Shown here piece after piece: positions 1-7,521 of a stretch of DNA of 64,000 nucleotides. Source of the DNA: Lachnospiraceae bacterium (GTDB lineage Bacteria > Bacillota > Clostridia > Lachnospirales > Lachnospiraceae); contig JAIKVW010000054.1 of NCBI GenBank assembly GCA_024685315.1, forward strand, positions 1-64,000, in the 5' to 3' direction. A program made the position numbers and the translations under genes. Under the pieces are notes generated by a model, which made no database searches, had not been told where the DNA came from, and was given only the letters and a program-made list of their open reading frames with translations. Numbering within the stretch: the first letter of the stretch is position 1; each line of letters starts with the position of its first letter.

Positions 1-76
1 ATTTCCCGCTCTCTACCACGTATCGCGCGGTCTCTTTTCTGAACTCAGGGGTGTATTTGGCATTATTGCTTGGCAT
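1..76 (-). CDS. IS3-family transposase OrfA, N-terminal fragment
   Basis: Read on the minus strand, an ATG at 76 with a GAGAGG ribosome site just upstream opens a frame beginning MPSNNAKYTPEFRKE. This is typical of the helix-turn-helix OrfA subunit of IS3-type transposases, which binds the element ends and is normally fused by frameshifting to the DDE-domain OrfB. Only 25 residues are in the window. Family assignment rests on this short N-terminus and on the adjacent inverted-repeat-like end. Confidence 0.6.
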   Translation of the reverse strand, partial: MPSNNAKYTPEFRKETARYVVESGK

Positions 77-141
77 GGTTTCCTCTCTTTCCTACCCATA
101 CGAATACTATATACCCACTGTCACTTTTTCGCCCCAGTCCA
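1..141 (-). mobile_element. Left end of an IS3-like insertion sequence (truncated by window edge)
   Basis: The minus strand starts an element at about 141 with TGGACTGGGG, which resembles the terminal inverted repeats of IS3-family elements. A transposase start codon follows about 65 bases inside. A near-identical end of about 90 bases recurs at 17602-17692 in the same orientation, which supports this as a true element boundary. The right end lies outside the window, so length, target duplication and activity cannot be judged. Confidence 0.65.
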
Positions 142-168
142 CTTTTTAAAATTATTTTTTTAAACCCA

Positions 169-197
169 TTGACATTTGCGATTAAATTGCATACAAT
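169..197 (+). promoter_or_regulatory. Sigma-A promoter of the ohrR-like gene
   Basis: TTGACA at 169-174 and TACAAT at 192-197 are separated by 17 bases, which is near consensus. The ribosome site GTAAGGAG (221-228) and a GTG start at 237 follow. The -10 box lies inside the palindrome described in the next entry, so repressor binding would block it. Confidence 0.8.
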
Positions 198-204
198 ATA
201 ATTA
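181..204 (+). promoter_or_regulatory. Predicted OhrR operator overlapping the -10 box
   Basis: The stretch reads ATTAAATTG-C-ATACAATATAATTA, an AT-rich pair of half-sites. It closely resembles the TACAATT/AATTGTA inverted repeats that I recall as the Bacillus subtilis OhrR operator. Its position over the -10 element is what autorepression would need. This is a visual match to a remembered consensus, not a computed score. Confidence 0.6.
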
Positions 205-236
205 CCTTCAAGATAATTCCGTAAGGAGTAATTACC

Positions 237-674
237 GTGGATAAATATTCATGCCTTAAGATTGAGAACCAGCTCTGCTTCCCGCTCTACGCGTGCGCGA
301 AGGAAGTGGTCAGAAAGTATAAGCCTTTCCTTGACAGGATAGACCTTACTTATACGCAGTACATTACCATGATGGTGCTCTGGGAAAGGAACACGGTCAA
401 CGTGAGCGAGCTCGGCGAGTGCCTCTACCTGGATTCCGGGACCCTCACTCCCCTGCTGAAGAAGCTCGAGACCAAGGGCCTTGTGAGGCGCGAGCGCTCC
501 AGAGAAGACGAGCGTGTGATGGTGATCACGCTTACCGAAAAAGGGCTCGCTCTTAGAGACGAAGCCGTGGATATCCCCGCGCAGATGGGAGGCTGCATGA
601 ACCTTGACCCGGAGGATGCCGCCCAGCTCTACCGCATACTTTACAAGATCCTTAAGACCCCTTCGGAAGGCTGA
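237..674 (+). CDS. ohrR: OhrR-type MarR-family peroxide-sensing repressor
   Basis: This 145-residue protein has the N-terminal signature ENQLCFPLYA, in which C14 matches the organic-peroxide-sensing cysteine of OhrR. It also has the conserved DSGTLTPLLKKLE recognition helix and a DER wing, so it is a winged-helix dimer of the MarR family. A second cysteine (C20) could allow intraprotein disulfide formation, unlike one-Cys OhrR. The start is GTG, preceded by GTAAGGAG. OhrR normally represses a peroxiredoxin gene (ohrA), but here trxA and trxB follow 70 bases downstream on the same strand. The inferred role is a thiol-oxidation switch controlling itself and perhaps thioredoxin genes. The family call is strong; the regulon is inferred. 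Confidence 0.88.
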   Translation: MDKYSCLKIENQLCFPLYACAKEVVRKYKPFLDRIDLTYTQYITMMVLWERNTVNVSELGECLYLDSGTLTPLLKKLETKGLVRRERSREDERVMVITLTEKGLALRDEAVDIPAQMGGCMNLDPEDAAQLYRILYKILKTPSEG

Positions 675-743
675 CAGCCCCTCGAAACGGGCAGCAACTT
701 TTATAACATTTAAAACTTTTAATAAAACAGGAGGAATTTAAAA

Positions 744-1055
744 ATGGCAGCAGTTACTATTACCACAGATAATTTCCAGAGCGAAGTACTTGAATCCAAA
801 GAGACCGTCCTTATAGATTTCTGGGCATCCTGGTGCGGCCCCTGCCGTATGCTCAGCCCCATCGTTGACGAAGTTGCCGAAGAGGTCACCGGAGTCAAGG
901 TCGGCAAGGTAAATGTCGACAACGAGATGGAACTCGCCCAGCAGTACGGCGTTACCAGCATCCCCTGCCTCGTTGTCTTCAAGGACGGCAAGGAAGTAAA
1001 CCGCTCCGTGGGCGTTGTTCCCAAGGCAAAGGTCCTCGACCTCGTTAAGGCGTGA
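744..1055 (+). CDS. trxA: Thioredoxin
   Basis: This 103-residue cytosolic disulfide reductase has the canonical FWASWCGPCRM active site (C31 and C34), the cis-proline segment TSIPC and the usual family length. It reduces disulfides in proteins such as ribonucleotide reductase and is itself recycled by TrxB. A strong AGGAGG ribosome site precedes the ATG. The trxB start lies six bases past the trxA stop, so the two are co-transcribed and probably translationally coupled. Confidence 0.97.
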   Translation: MAAVTITTDNFQSEVLESKETVLIDFWASWCGPCRMLSPIVDEVAEEVTGVKVGKVNVDNEMELAQQYGVTSIPCLVVFKDGKEVNRSVGVVPKAKVLDLVKA

Positions 1056-1060
1056 TCGCT

Positions 1061-1990
1061 ATGACTGATATTGTTATAATCGGAGCAGGGACCGCCGGAA
1101 TGACCGCTGCGATCTATGGGCAGCGGGCCGGCAAGACGACCCTGATGATAGAAGAGCTCAGCTACGGCGGCCAGATAATCAATACCCCCGATATCGAGAA
1201 CTATCCCGGCCTCATGCACGTCTCAGGATTTGACTACTCCACCAAGCTTTACGAGCAGGCTCTGGAGCTCGGAGCGAAGTTCATGTTCGCACAGGCAGTA
1301 TCCGTCGAGGATAAGGGAAGCTTCAAGATAGTCCGCACTTCCGAAGGAGATATCGAGGCGAAGTCGGTGATCCTCGCGACCGGCGCGAAGAACCGTACCC
1401 TGGGGATGGTGTCTGCAGAGCTTGCAGGCCCGGAATCGGGGCTCGTGGGAAAAGGCGTGAGCTACTGCGCTACCTGCGACGGAATGTTCTACCGCGGGAA
1501 GGTGACCGCGATCGCAGGCGGCGGAAACACCGCGCTCGACGACGCACTCTTCCTCTCCAACATCTGCAGCAAGGTTTACGTCATCCACAGGCGCGACGAG
1601 TTCCGCGGATCACCTGTGACCGCGCAGAAGCTCGCCGCAAAGGAAAATGTGGAATTCGTGCTTAACTCGAATGTGACTGGTATCATCGGTGAAGAGAAGC
1701 TCACCGGCGTCGAGGTCACCAATAAGCTCAGCGGTGAAAAGAGGATCATCGAGACCGACGGACTCTTCGTTGCAATGGGCCAGGTCCCCGACAATTCCCG
1801 CTACACTAATGTGGTCGACATTGACGACAAAGGCTACATCTTCGCAGGCGAGACCTGCACCACAAAGACCCCGGGAATATTCGCTGCAGGCGATTGCCGT
1901 ACGAAGGAAGTAAGGCAGCTTACCACCGCGGCTTCGGACGGCGCGGTCGCAGCGCTTGCCGCAGCGGCCTACATCGAATCCCTTAACTGA
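1061..1990 (+). CDS. trxB: Thioredoxin reductase (NADPH)
   Basis: This flavoprotein of 309 residues transfers electrons from NADPH to TrxA. It has the FAD-binding GAGTAG motif near the N-terminus, the redox pair CATCD (C136, C139), the NADPH-binding GGGNTA motif and the C-terminal FAD segment GIFAAGDC. I start it at the ATG at 1061 because the protein then begins MTDIVIIGAG like its family. An in-frame GTG at 1052 overlapping the trxA stop is the alternative. It lies directly behind trxA in the same operon. Confidence 0.96.
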   Translation: MTDIVIIGAGTAGMTAAIYGQRAGKTTLMIEELSYGGQIINTPDIENYPGLMHVSGFDYSTKLYEQALELGAKFMFAQAVSVEDKGSFKIVRTSEGDIEAKSVILATGAKNRTLGMVSAELAGPESGLVGKGVSYCATCDGMFYRGKVTAIAGGGNTALDDALFLSNICSKVYVIHRRDEFRGSPVTAQKLAAKENVEFVLNSNVTGIIGEEKLTGVEVTNKLSGEKRIIETDGLFVAMGQVPDNSRYTNVVDIDDKGYIFAGETCTTKTPGIFAAGDCRTKEVRQLTTAASDGAVAALAAAAYIESLN

Positions 1991-2019
1991 CAGAACAGAC
2001 ATTTTCATACATTGCCCGC

Positions 2020-2054
2020 GCGAGGCTGTACCGGTGCTGTCCGGGCAGCCTCGC
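2020..2054 (+). terminator. Possible trxB terminator hairpin
   Basis: GCGAGGCTG (2020-2028) pairs with CAGCCTCGC (2046-2054) and is followed by the weak T-rich stretch TCCTTATTT. It lies 30 bases after the trxB stop. Confidence 0.45.
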
Positions 2055-2073
2055 TCCTTATTTCCCGGAAAAA

Positions 2074-2119
2074 CAGGCAGAGGGCCGGCGGATCGTTTTG
2101 TCCGCCGGCCCTCTGCCTG
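2074..2119 (-). terminator. Terminator hairpin with a perfect 19-base stem
   Basis: 2074-2092 is the exact reverse complement of 2101-2119, with an 8-base loop. Read on the minus strand, the stem is followed by TGTTTTTCC, fitting a Rho-independent terminator for the leftward gene ending at 2133. Because trxB converges on it, the hairpin may also slow rightward transcription. Confidence 0.8.
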
Positions 2120-2132
2120 CCTGTCAATCTTG

Positions 2133-2594
2133 TCAGCAAATGATATCGTCAATATTCTCCGCAGTGTACTCCGGAAGGAAATCCTCAGTATCGCTCGCGA
2201 TCTTCCCTCCGAGATTTGTCAGGACGCTACGCAGCACGTCCAGTGCTGCCTCCCGGTCCCCGTCGTCAAAGCTCACCAGGTATTTAGCCTTTATACCGTT
2301 CTGCTCGAAATACTCCTGATCCTCTGCGTCCGGAAATCCGTCCTCCACATCCTGGAAGATCAGCGAATCGAACTTCATCACGAATTCAGCAATATTGAGC
2401 TCGGTCCAGATCTCCGCTGACTCGCGGAACCCCTCAGGAGCCGCATCGACAAGCTCCCGGACCGGAAGTTCCCGCTCAAGGAAATAATAGTATTCTGCGA
2501 TCTTTTTGACCGGCTTTCCCTGCATGACCGCACTCATGCTCACCGGCTTCTTTATCTTGATATTTGCTTTGCCCTTCGCGGCTTTATCCTTCAT
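2133..2594 (-). CDS. Hypothetical acidic protein
   Basis: I do not recognise this 153-residue protein. It begins with a lysine-rich segment of about 20 residues and continues as an acidic, soluble, probably mostly helical domain with no signal peptide, membrane segment, zinc site or catalytic motif that I can see. Its ATG overlaps the 3' end of the Nudix hydrolase gene by 11 bases, so the two are translated from one mRNA and may share a function. A strong hairpin terminator follows its stop codon. Confidence 0.75.
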   Translation of the reverse strand: MKDKAAKGKANIKIKKPVSMSAVMQGKPVKKIAEYYYFLERELPVRELVDAAPEGFRESAEIWTELNIAEFVMKFDSLIFQDVEDGFPDAEDQEYFEQNGIKAKYLVSFDDGDREAALDVLRSVLTNLGGKIASDTEDFLPEYTAENIDDIIC

Positions 2595-3198
2595 CTGCTT
2601 CTCCTCTCCCCTTGAGGAACGGCACCGCCCTCACTATGGCCATTGCCGTAAGCCCCCAGATAACACGGTCTTTATAATAATAGAAATATACCTTGTCGCG
2701 GGACCTTGCCCAGCGGTAATTGCGCCCGCCTACTATGTCTCCGAAAGGAAAATCCTCCTCCGGGCGGACCTCGGCGACAGTATTGTAAACCTGCGGCTCG
2801 GTCTCGAGGAAGAATTCCAGCGGCACCGTGAAGACTTCCTCCACCTCCTCGGGCTCGAAGGTCATATCGTAATCCTTTAGCTCGCAGAGGAAAAGGTCGA
2901 GCCGGACGTTCAGCATCCGTGTAAATGTCCCCAGGCAGGCGATCACGTCGATCTGCGAGCGGTCGACCAGGAGCTCCTCCATCGTTTCCCGGACCGCGTT
3001 CTCTTCCGGGGTCTCGCCATTTTCCCTGCCGCCCCCGGGGAAACTGATGTCTCCGGGCTGGTGCACATTGCTGCTGCGCTTTTCAAAGAGGACCTGCGGG
3101 CCGTCTTCCGTATCGATGAGGCACATCATTATCGAGGAGCAGCGCACCTTCCCTGCCTCTTCAAAAAACGGGCCTTTTCCCCGCAGCCATTCATACAT
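2584..3198 (-). CDS. Nudix hydrolase, CoA-pyrophosphatase-like
   Basis: This 204-residue protein carries a full Nudix box (GGGRENGETPEENAVRETMEEL) that binds Mg2+ and cleaves nucleoside diphosphates linked to another group. The preceding stretch LFEKRSSNVHQPGDISFPGG resembles the UPF0035 signature of CoA diphosphatases (NudL/YeaB type), so CoA or a derivative is the likely substrate. Other Nudix activities cannot be excluded. It has its own promoter upstream and overlaps the following hypothetical gene. The ribosome site GGAGGTG precedes the ATG. Confidence 0.85.
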   Translation of the reverse strand: MYEWLRGKGPFFEEAGKVRCSSIMMCLIDTEDGPQVLFEKRSSNVHQPGDISFPGGGRENGETPEENAVRETMEELLVDRSQIDVIACLGTFTRMLNVRLDLFLCELKDYDMTFEPEEVEEVFTVPLEFFLETEPQVYNTVAEVRPEEDFPFGDIVGGRNYRWARSRDKVYFYYYKDRVIWGLTAMAIVRAVPFLKGRGEADEG

Positions 3199-3222
3199 AC
3201 AGAAAACACCTCCGAAAAGCAG

Positions 3223-3237
3223 GCCCGGGACCCGGGC
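3223..3237. other. GC-rich hairpin in the Nudix leader
   Basis: GCCCGG and CCGGGC form a six-pair stem with a three-base loop, followed on the minus strand by CTGCTTTTC. It lies between the Nudix promoter and start codon, and about 60 bases after the spo0A stop. It may be a weak spo0A terminator or a leader hairpin. Confidence 0.35.
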
Positions 3238-3258
3238 AGCGTCCTTTTTACGCCAAGA

Positions 3259-3288
3259 ATTATATCATTCCGGAGGGGTATCTGTAAA
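3259..3288 (-). promoter_or_regulatory. Promoter of the Nudix-hypothetical operon
   Basis: On the minus strand TTTACA (3288-3283) is followed after 18 bases by TATAAT (3264-3259), which is preceded by TG one base upstream (an extended -10). It sits just after the spo0A stop and 60 bases before the Nudix ATG. Confidence 0.65.
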
Positions 3289-3294
3289 CCTGCC

Positions 3295-4113
3295 CTAATA
3301 CCTCTTCGCTCTCCTCTCGACCCTGATCTTGTCCGAGATCAGCGCGATAAGCTCCGCATTGGTAGGCCTCCCGTTCTTTTTATTAACCGAGTAGTTGAAC
3401 ATATCCAGCATGACGTTCCCGCGGTCCTTCTCCCAGGCTATGCTCACGGCATGCCTGATCGACCTCTCGACCCGGTCGGGAATGGTGTGGTTCATCGCCG
3501 CGACCGTGGGATAGAGCATCTTTGTGACGGCGGTGACCGCCTCGGGGTTCTCAACCGCGATCATGATCCCGTCCCTCAGGAACTGGTATCCCTTCACATG
3601 CGGAGGTATACCCAGCTTCTGAAGCATGACCGTGACGTCGGATTCAAGATTATGGTAATTATAAAAGCCCTGGCCCTTCACCGGCCCAAGCGTGCGTCCC
3701 GCGTGCCCGGAGTCGCCAGCGTTCCATTCCGGCCCGCGCTCCCCGTCCGTAAGCTGATGTATCCGCGAGAGTACCGATTCCCCGTCAAAAGGTTTCTTTA
3801 TGAAATAGGAGGCTCCGAGCCTGAAGCATTTATCGACCACCTTCTCTCCTCCCGCGGCGGATATTACGATAATGACCGGCACCGTGACCCCTATATCTTT
3901 CAATTCCTGAAGCAGTTCCAGGCCGTCCATCCTGGGCATTATCACATCCAGGAGCATAACGTCAGGCCTTAGCTCCTCTATGAGCTGCAGCGCTGCCCTG
4001 CCGTCTTCCGCCTCTCCCGCGACCTCGAGTTTCGGGTCGGATGTAATAAGGCTGATAAGCATGTCCCTGATCCCAACAACATCATCAACTACAAGCACTT
4101 TGATCTTTTCCAT
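3295..4113 (-). CDS. spo0A: Stage 0 sporulation response regulator Spo0A
   Basis: This 272-residue master regulator of endospore formation, the end of the phosphorelay, has two parts. The N-terminal receiver domain has the phospho-acceptor D56 in DVMLLDVIMP. The C-terminal Spo0A DNA-binding domain shows the diagnostic segments GIPPHVKGYQFLRD, RVERSIRHA and the GRPTNAELIA recognition region. I chose the ATG at 4113, behind AAAGGAGAG, because it gives the normal Spo0A length; the frame stays open upstream. In most Firmicutes spo0A follows spoIVB beside recN, whereas here it is isolated and recN lies 17 kb away. The protein implies a spore-forming host or recent ancestor. Confidence 0.96.
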   Translation of the reverse strand: MEKIKVLVVDDVVGIRDMLISLITSDPKLEVAGEAEDGRAALQLIEELRPDVMLLDVIMPRMDGLELLQELKDIGVTVPVIIVISAAGGEKVVDKCFRLGASYFIKKPFDGESVLSRIHQLTDGERGPEWNAGDSGHAGRTLGPVKGQGFYNYHNLESDVTVMLQKLGIPPHVKGYQFLRDGIMIAVENPEAVTAVTKMLYPTVAAMNHTIPDRVERSIRHAVSIAWEKDRGNVMLDMFNYSVNKKNGRPTNAELIALISDKIRVERRAKRY

Positions 4114-4142
4114 ATGTCTCTCCTTTAGCAAGCCGTACGAAA

Positions 4143-4171
4143 AGTATAAGTTCTTATCTCTCAGGGCACAA
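4143..4171 (-). promoter_or_regulatory. Possible spo0A promoter
   Basis: On the minus strand TTGTGC (4171-4166), 17 bases, then TATACT (4148-4143) forms a moderate sigma-A promoter 30 bases before the ATG. About 65 bases further upstream TTCGACG (4241-4235) is one base off an 0A box, which would fit autoregulation. That part is tentative. Confidence 0.5.
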
Positions 4172-4267
4172 TTAAAAGAGTTCGCAATAAAACGACACAT
4201 TACGGCAGGCAGGGCTCCGCAAAATGACAGAAAACGTCGAATATAGTCGATTTCCCGCGAAACATCA

Positions 4268-4308
4268 CGAAAAAAAGCGCAGTGGGACATGGCTCCGCGC
4301 TGCGCTTT
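4268..4308 (-). terminator. upp terminator
   Basis: CTGCGCTTT (4300-4308) pairs with AAAGCGCAG (4274-4282). Read leftward, the hairpin runs into a tract of seven T residues. It lies 35 bases after the upp stop and separates upp from spo0A. Confidence 0.8.
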
Positions 4309-4342
4309 ATTCAGCTTTTTATTCAATTTTTAAGAGTAAACG

Positions 4343-4990
4343 CTAAATTGTTCCGAATATACGGTCTCCCGCATCTCCTAGACCGGGGCAGATATACTTG
4401 TTCTCATTGAGTTCACGGTCGACCTGCGCGCAGTAGATCTCGATATCCGGATGAGCTGCCGCAAGCCTCTCGATCCCTTCGGGAGCCGCAATTATCGACA
4501 GGAACTTAATATGCTTTCCGCCGTGCTGCTTAATGAAATTGACGGCTGCAACTCCTGATCCGCCCGTAGCCAGCATGGGATCGGTCACGACGATAAGCCT
4601 CTGGTCGATTGCCGACGGAAGTTTGCAGTAATATTCATGAGGTTCGTGGGTAACGGGATCTCTGTAGAGCCCGATGTGGCCTACCTTAGCGGAAGGAACG
4701 AGATCAAGGATTCCCTCGACCATTCCGAGCCCGGCCCTCAGGATGGGAACGACCGCAAGCTTCTTGCCCTCGATTATCGGGGACATGCACTTCTCTATAG
4801 GGGTCTCTACCTCGATATTATGTGTAGGAAGATCCTTCAGCGCTTCGAAACCCATCAGGCACGCTATCTCTTCCACCATTTTCCTGAATTCATTCGTCCC
4901 GGTACGCTTGTCGCGCATCAGGGTGATCTTGTGCTTTAACAGCGGGTGTTCAAAGATAATGATATTCGGATTGTCATTATAATAATACAT
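4343..4990 (-). CDS. upp: Uracil phosphoribosyltransferase
   Basis: This 215-residue pyrimidine-salvage enzyme makes UMP from uracil and PRPP. It contains the PRPP-binding loop [12 protein letters not shown], the flexible segment around PILRAGLGM and the C-terminal uracil-binding region [16 protein letters not shown] that marks the family. The ATG at 4990 gives the expected N-terminus ([21 protein letters not shown]). The frame is open further upstream, but that extension is not family-like. It is a single-gene unit between its own terminator and the alpha/beta hydrolase gene. Confidence 0.96.
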   Translation of the reverse strand: MYYYNDNPNIIIFEHPLLKHKITLMRDKRTGTNEFRKMVEEIACLMGFEALKDLPTHNIEVETPIEKCMSPIIEGKKLAVVPILRAGLGMVEGILDLVPSAKVGHIGLYRDPVTHEPHEYYCKLPSAIDQRLIVVTDPMLATGGSGVAAVNFIKQHGGKHIKFLSIIAAPEGIERLAAAHPDIEIYCAQVDRELNENKYICPGLGDAGDRIFGTI

Positions 4991-5030
4991 ACGCTCCCTT
5001 GCCCTCCAAAACATAATTTTTTCGAAAATA

Positions 5031-6020
5031 TTATACCATAAATCTGTCCGTAAATTCAAACACTCTGTCCCAGTATTCCTGCCCAAGAACGGCGACGGAT
5101 CTGACGTGTCCCGCGCCCGGGACGGTGATCTTTTCTTTGTAAGGACCGCCGTAGGCTTCGCAGAGCGGCTCAAGCATCTCGAAGGGCACAAATGTGTCGC
5201 TCTCGCCGTGAATGAAAAGCATGGGGAGTTTCGTCCGGGCCACCGCCTTAAGCGCAGAGGCTTCCTTGAAGCTGAACCCGCCGAAGACCTTGCTCATGAC
5301 ATTTGCCGCATGCATTATGGGGAAGGCCGGGAGCTTGAAATCCGACTTGAGGTGATATTTGAACTCGTCCCAGGCCGAGGTATAACCGCAGTCCTCCACC
5401 GCACATTTCACGTTCTCCGGAAGGTCTTCGCCTGAGGTCATCATTACCCAGGCAGCCCCCATGGACTCTCCGTAGAGAAGTATCATGGCTTCGGGGTCGT
5501 CCATCAGGATCTCGTCGATCCACTGCATCAGGTAGATGCGGTCGACCCAGCCCATTCCGGTCATCTTAGTGCCGGTCTCCTCGTGGCCTTTTGCGGCGGG
5601 GACATATACCGAATAACCGCGGTCATAGAATTTCCTGCAGTGCCCGGCCATCTCGACAGGCGCGGATGAATATCCGTGGCACACGATCGCGTACCGGTGC
5701 CCTGACGCGGGGTTCATTATCTTCCAGGCATGTATCCTGACGTCATGCTCCGAGGTGAGCCACAGCGACTCGGCGTTCTCTTTGAACCAGACTTTCTGCT
5801 GCTTCACATACTCGTCCCAGGGCTCTCCGACCTCGCCCTTCGCTTCCATCTCGGCGCGTTCCTTCTCCCTGTTGGTGATCAGGGTGCCTATCATCGTGCC
5901 CTTCCGGCTGGTCCCGATCGCAAAACGCGTCATAAATCCAAATAGCCCCATGGCTCCTGCGGAGACCGCTGCCACGGCGCCGATCACTTTGCCCTTCTTA
6001 CCTGCTTTTTTTCGTGCCAT
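5031..6020 (-). CDS. Alpha/beta hydrolase, membrane-anchored
   Basis: This 329-residue protein begins with a basic lysine-rich stretch and one hydrophobic segment (about residues 12-35), so it is probably anchored with the catalytic domain outside or at the membrane. The catalytic triad can be placed at the serine of GESMGA, an aspartate in HGESDTFVP and the histidine of PGAGHVRS. The oxyanion region is CHGYSSAP. It resembles the YqkD/BAAT-like serine hydrolases found in Clostridia, whose substrate is unknown. GGAGG precedes the chosen ATG. Confidence 0.85.
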   Translation of the reverse strand: MARKKAGKKGKVIGAVAAVSAGAMGLFGFMTRFAIGTSRKGTMIGTLITNREKERAEMEAKGEVGEPWDEYVKQQKVWFKENAESLWLTSEHDVRIHAWKIMNPASGHRYAIVCHGYSSAPVEMAGHCRKFYDRGYSVYVPAAKGHEETGTKMTGMGWVDRIYLMQWIDEILMDDPEAMILLYGESMGAAWVMMTSGEDLPENVKCAVEDCGYTSAWDEFKYHLKSDFKLPAFPIMHAANVMSKVFGGFSFKEASALKAVARTKLPMLFIHGESDTFVPFEMLEPLCEAYGGPYKEKITVPGAGHVRSVAVLGQEYWDRVFEFTDRFMV

Positions 6021-6245
6021 ATGTCCTCCAGACATGCTGCTTTGGCCAATAAAAATTCCATAAAGGGCGAAGCGCGGAACGGCTGCGCCCACAGGTACAA
6101 TTTTACAGAAAAATCCGCTTATTTGCAAGGCTGGCGAGACTTTGTTAATCCCCTATCAAATATATTTAAAATGTGATATACTTGTTCTTGGAAAAATACA
6201 TTGTGGCAGGGCGAGCATACCGCCTTCGCGGAACGGAGCGGCATG

Positions 6246-6839
6246 ATGGAAACTAACAGCATTTACGGAGACCATCTTCCTGAAATGAAGAAGGTCATGA
6301 ATGACATAATGTCCAGGGTGGGCGACGCCAGAAAGGCAATGTCCGAGCGCCTTGGCATGGATCCCGTCGAGCACTGTCTCTGCAGGATCAAATCCGAAGA
6401 AAGCATGCGCGAGAAGTGCCGGCGCCGGGGGCTTCCCGAGACGACCGAGAGCGCTCTCACCAAAATATATGACTCTATTGGCATCAGGATAGTCTGCGCG
6501 TTCATCGATGACGTCTACGCCATGGTAGACTATCTGAAAAAGTTCGACGACGTCTGCGTGGCCGAGGAAAAAGACTATATTAAGAGAGCCAAGAAGAACG
6601 GCTACCGTTCGTACCACATGATCCTGAAGACCGCTTCGGGCTACTATGTGGAAATACAGCTCCGCACCATCTCGATGGACACCTGGGCAGCCCTCGAACA
6701 TCACCTTAAATACAAGAAAGACATCAAGGAGAACCAGGACCTCATCGCAGACGAGCTGAAGCGCTGCGCGGACGAGCTTGCCTCCACCGACCTTTCTATG
6801 CAGATAATCAGAAACATGATCATGGGAGATCTGACATGA
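6246..6839 (+). CDS. Small alarmone synthetase (RelA/SpoT domain)
   Basis: This 197-residue protein has a single RelA/SpoT nucleotidyltransferase domain that transfers pyrophosphate from ATP to GTP or GDP to make (p)ppGpp. The signs are RIKSEESM, the metal-site region DSIGIRIVCAFIDDVY, DYIKRAKKNGYRSYHMIL and the signature EIQLRTISMDTWAALEHHLKYK. No HD hydrolase, TGS or ACT domain is present, so it is the short monofunctional type (RelQ/YjbM-like). The ATG at 6246 is spaced seven bases from GGAG; 6243 ATG and 6201 TTG are alternatives. Its stop overlaps the ATG of the response regulator (ATGA), so alarmone synthesis and the two-component system are translationally coupled. Confidence 0.88.
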   Translation: METNSIYGDHLPEMKKVMNDIMSRVGDARKAMSERLGMDPVEHCLCRIKSEESMREKCRRRGLPETTESALTKIYDSIGIRIVCAFIDDVYAMVDYLKKFDDVCVAEEKDYIKRAKKNGYRSYHMILKTASGYYVEIQLRTISMDTWAALEHHLKYKKDIKENQDLIADELKRCADELASTDLSMQIIRNMIMGDLT

Positions 6840-7510
6840 AGATAATGCTTGCAGAAGACACTAAAGATCTCAACCGCGCGGTCTGCGCGGTCCTCACCCG
6901 CGAGGGCTATTCCGTGGATACTGCCTATGACGGCGAGGAAGCCCTGCGGTACATCATACAGGATTCCTACGACGTCATTATCCTTGACATAATGATGCCG
7001 AAAATGACCGGGCTCGAGGTGCTTGCCGAGATCCGGAGGCGCCATATACTTACGCCCGTAATGCTCCTTACCGCGAAAGCCGAGATCGACGACAGGGTCG
7101 CAGGACTTGACGCGGGAGCTGACGATTACCTTCCGAAGCCCTTTGCCATCAAGGAGCTCCTCGCGCGGGTGCGCGCCATGACGAGGCGCTACACCGATTT
7201 CAGCGGAAACAAGGTCAGCTACGATGACATCAATCTCTCAAGCGACGACCTCACTCTGTCCTCCGGCAACTCCGTCAGGCTTTCGATCAAGGAATTCGAG
7301 CTCATGCACATCCTCATTATGAATCCGGACATCGAGCTCACCACGCAGTACATCCTTGAGCGGGTATGGAAGACCGAGCCCGAGGCAGACGAGAACACCG
7401 TCTGGCTCTATATTTCCTATCTCAGGGCCAAACTCGCGGCCGTAGGTTCCTCGGTAAGCATCAGCGGGAGCCGCGGCGGTTCATTCAAACTTGTAAAGCA
7501 GCCGGAATAA
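6836..7510 (+). CDS. OmpR-family response regulator
   Basis: This 224-residue regulator has a receiver domain with acidic pocket E7/D8, phospho-acceptor D51 (VIILDIMMPKMTG), switch residues and K in DYLPKPF. It ends in a winged-helix DNA-binding domain (about 125-220, with LSIKEFELMHIL and NTVWLYISYLRAKL). It overlaps the alarmone synthetase gene by four bases and is followed 11 bases later by its kinase gene. It probably controls envelope or stress genes; the targets are unknown. Confidence 0.93.
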   Translation: MKIMLAEDTKDLNRAVCAVLTREGYSVDTAYDGEEALRYIIQDSYDVIILDIMMPKMTGLEVLAEIRRRHILTPVMLLTAKAEIDDRVAGLDAGADDYLPKPFAIKELLARVRAMTRRYTDFSGNKVSYDDINLSSDDLTLSSGNSVRLSIKEFELMHILIMNPDIELTTQYILERVWKTEPEADENTVWLYISYLRAKLAAVGSSVSISGSRGGSFKLVKQPE

Positions 7511-7521
7511 CAGGAGCCTCC

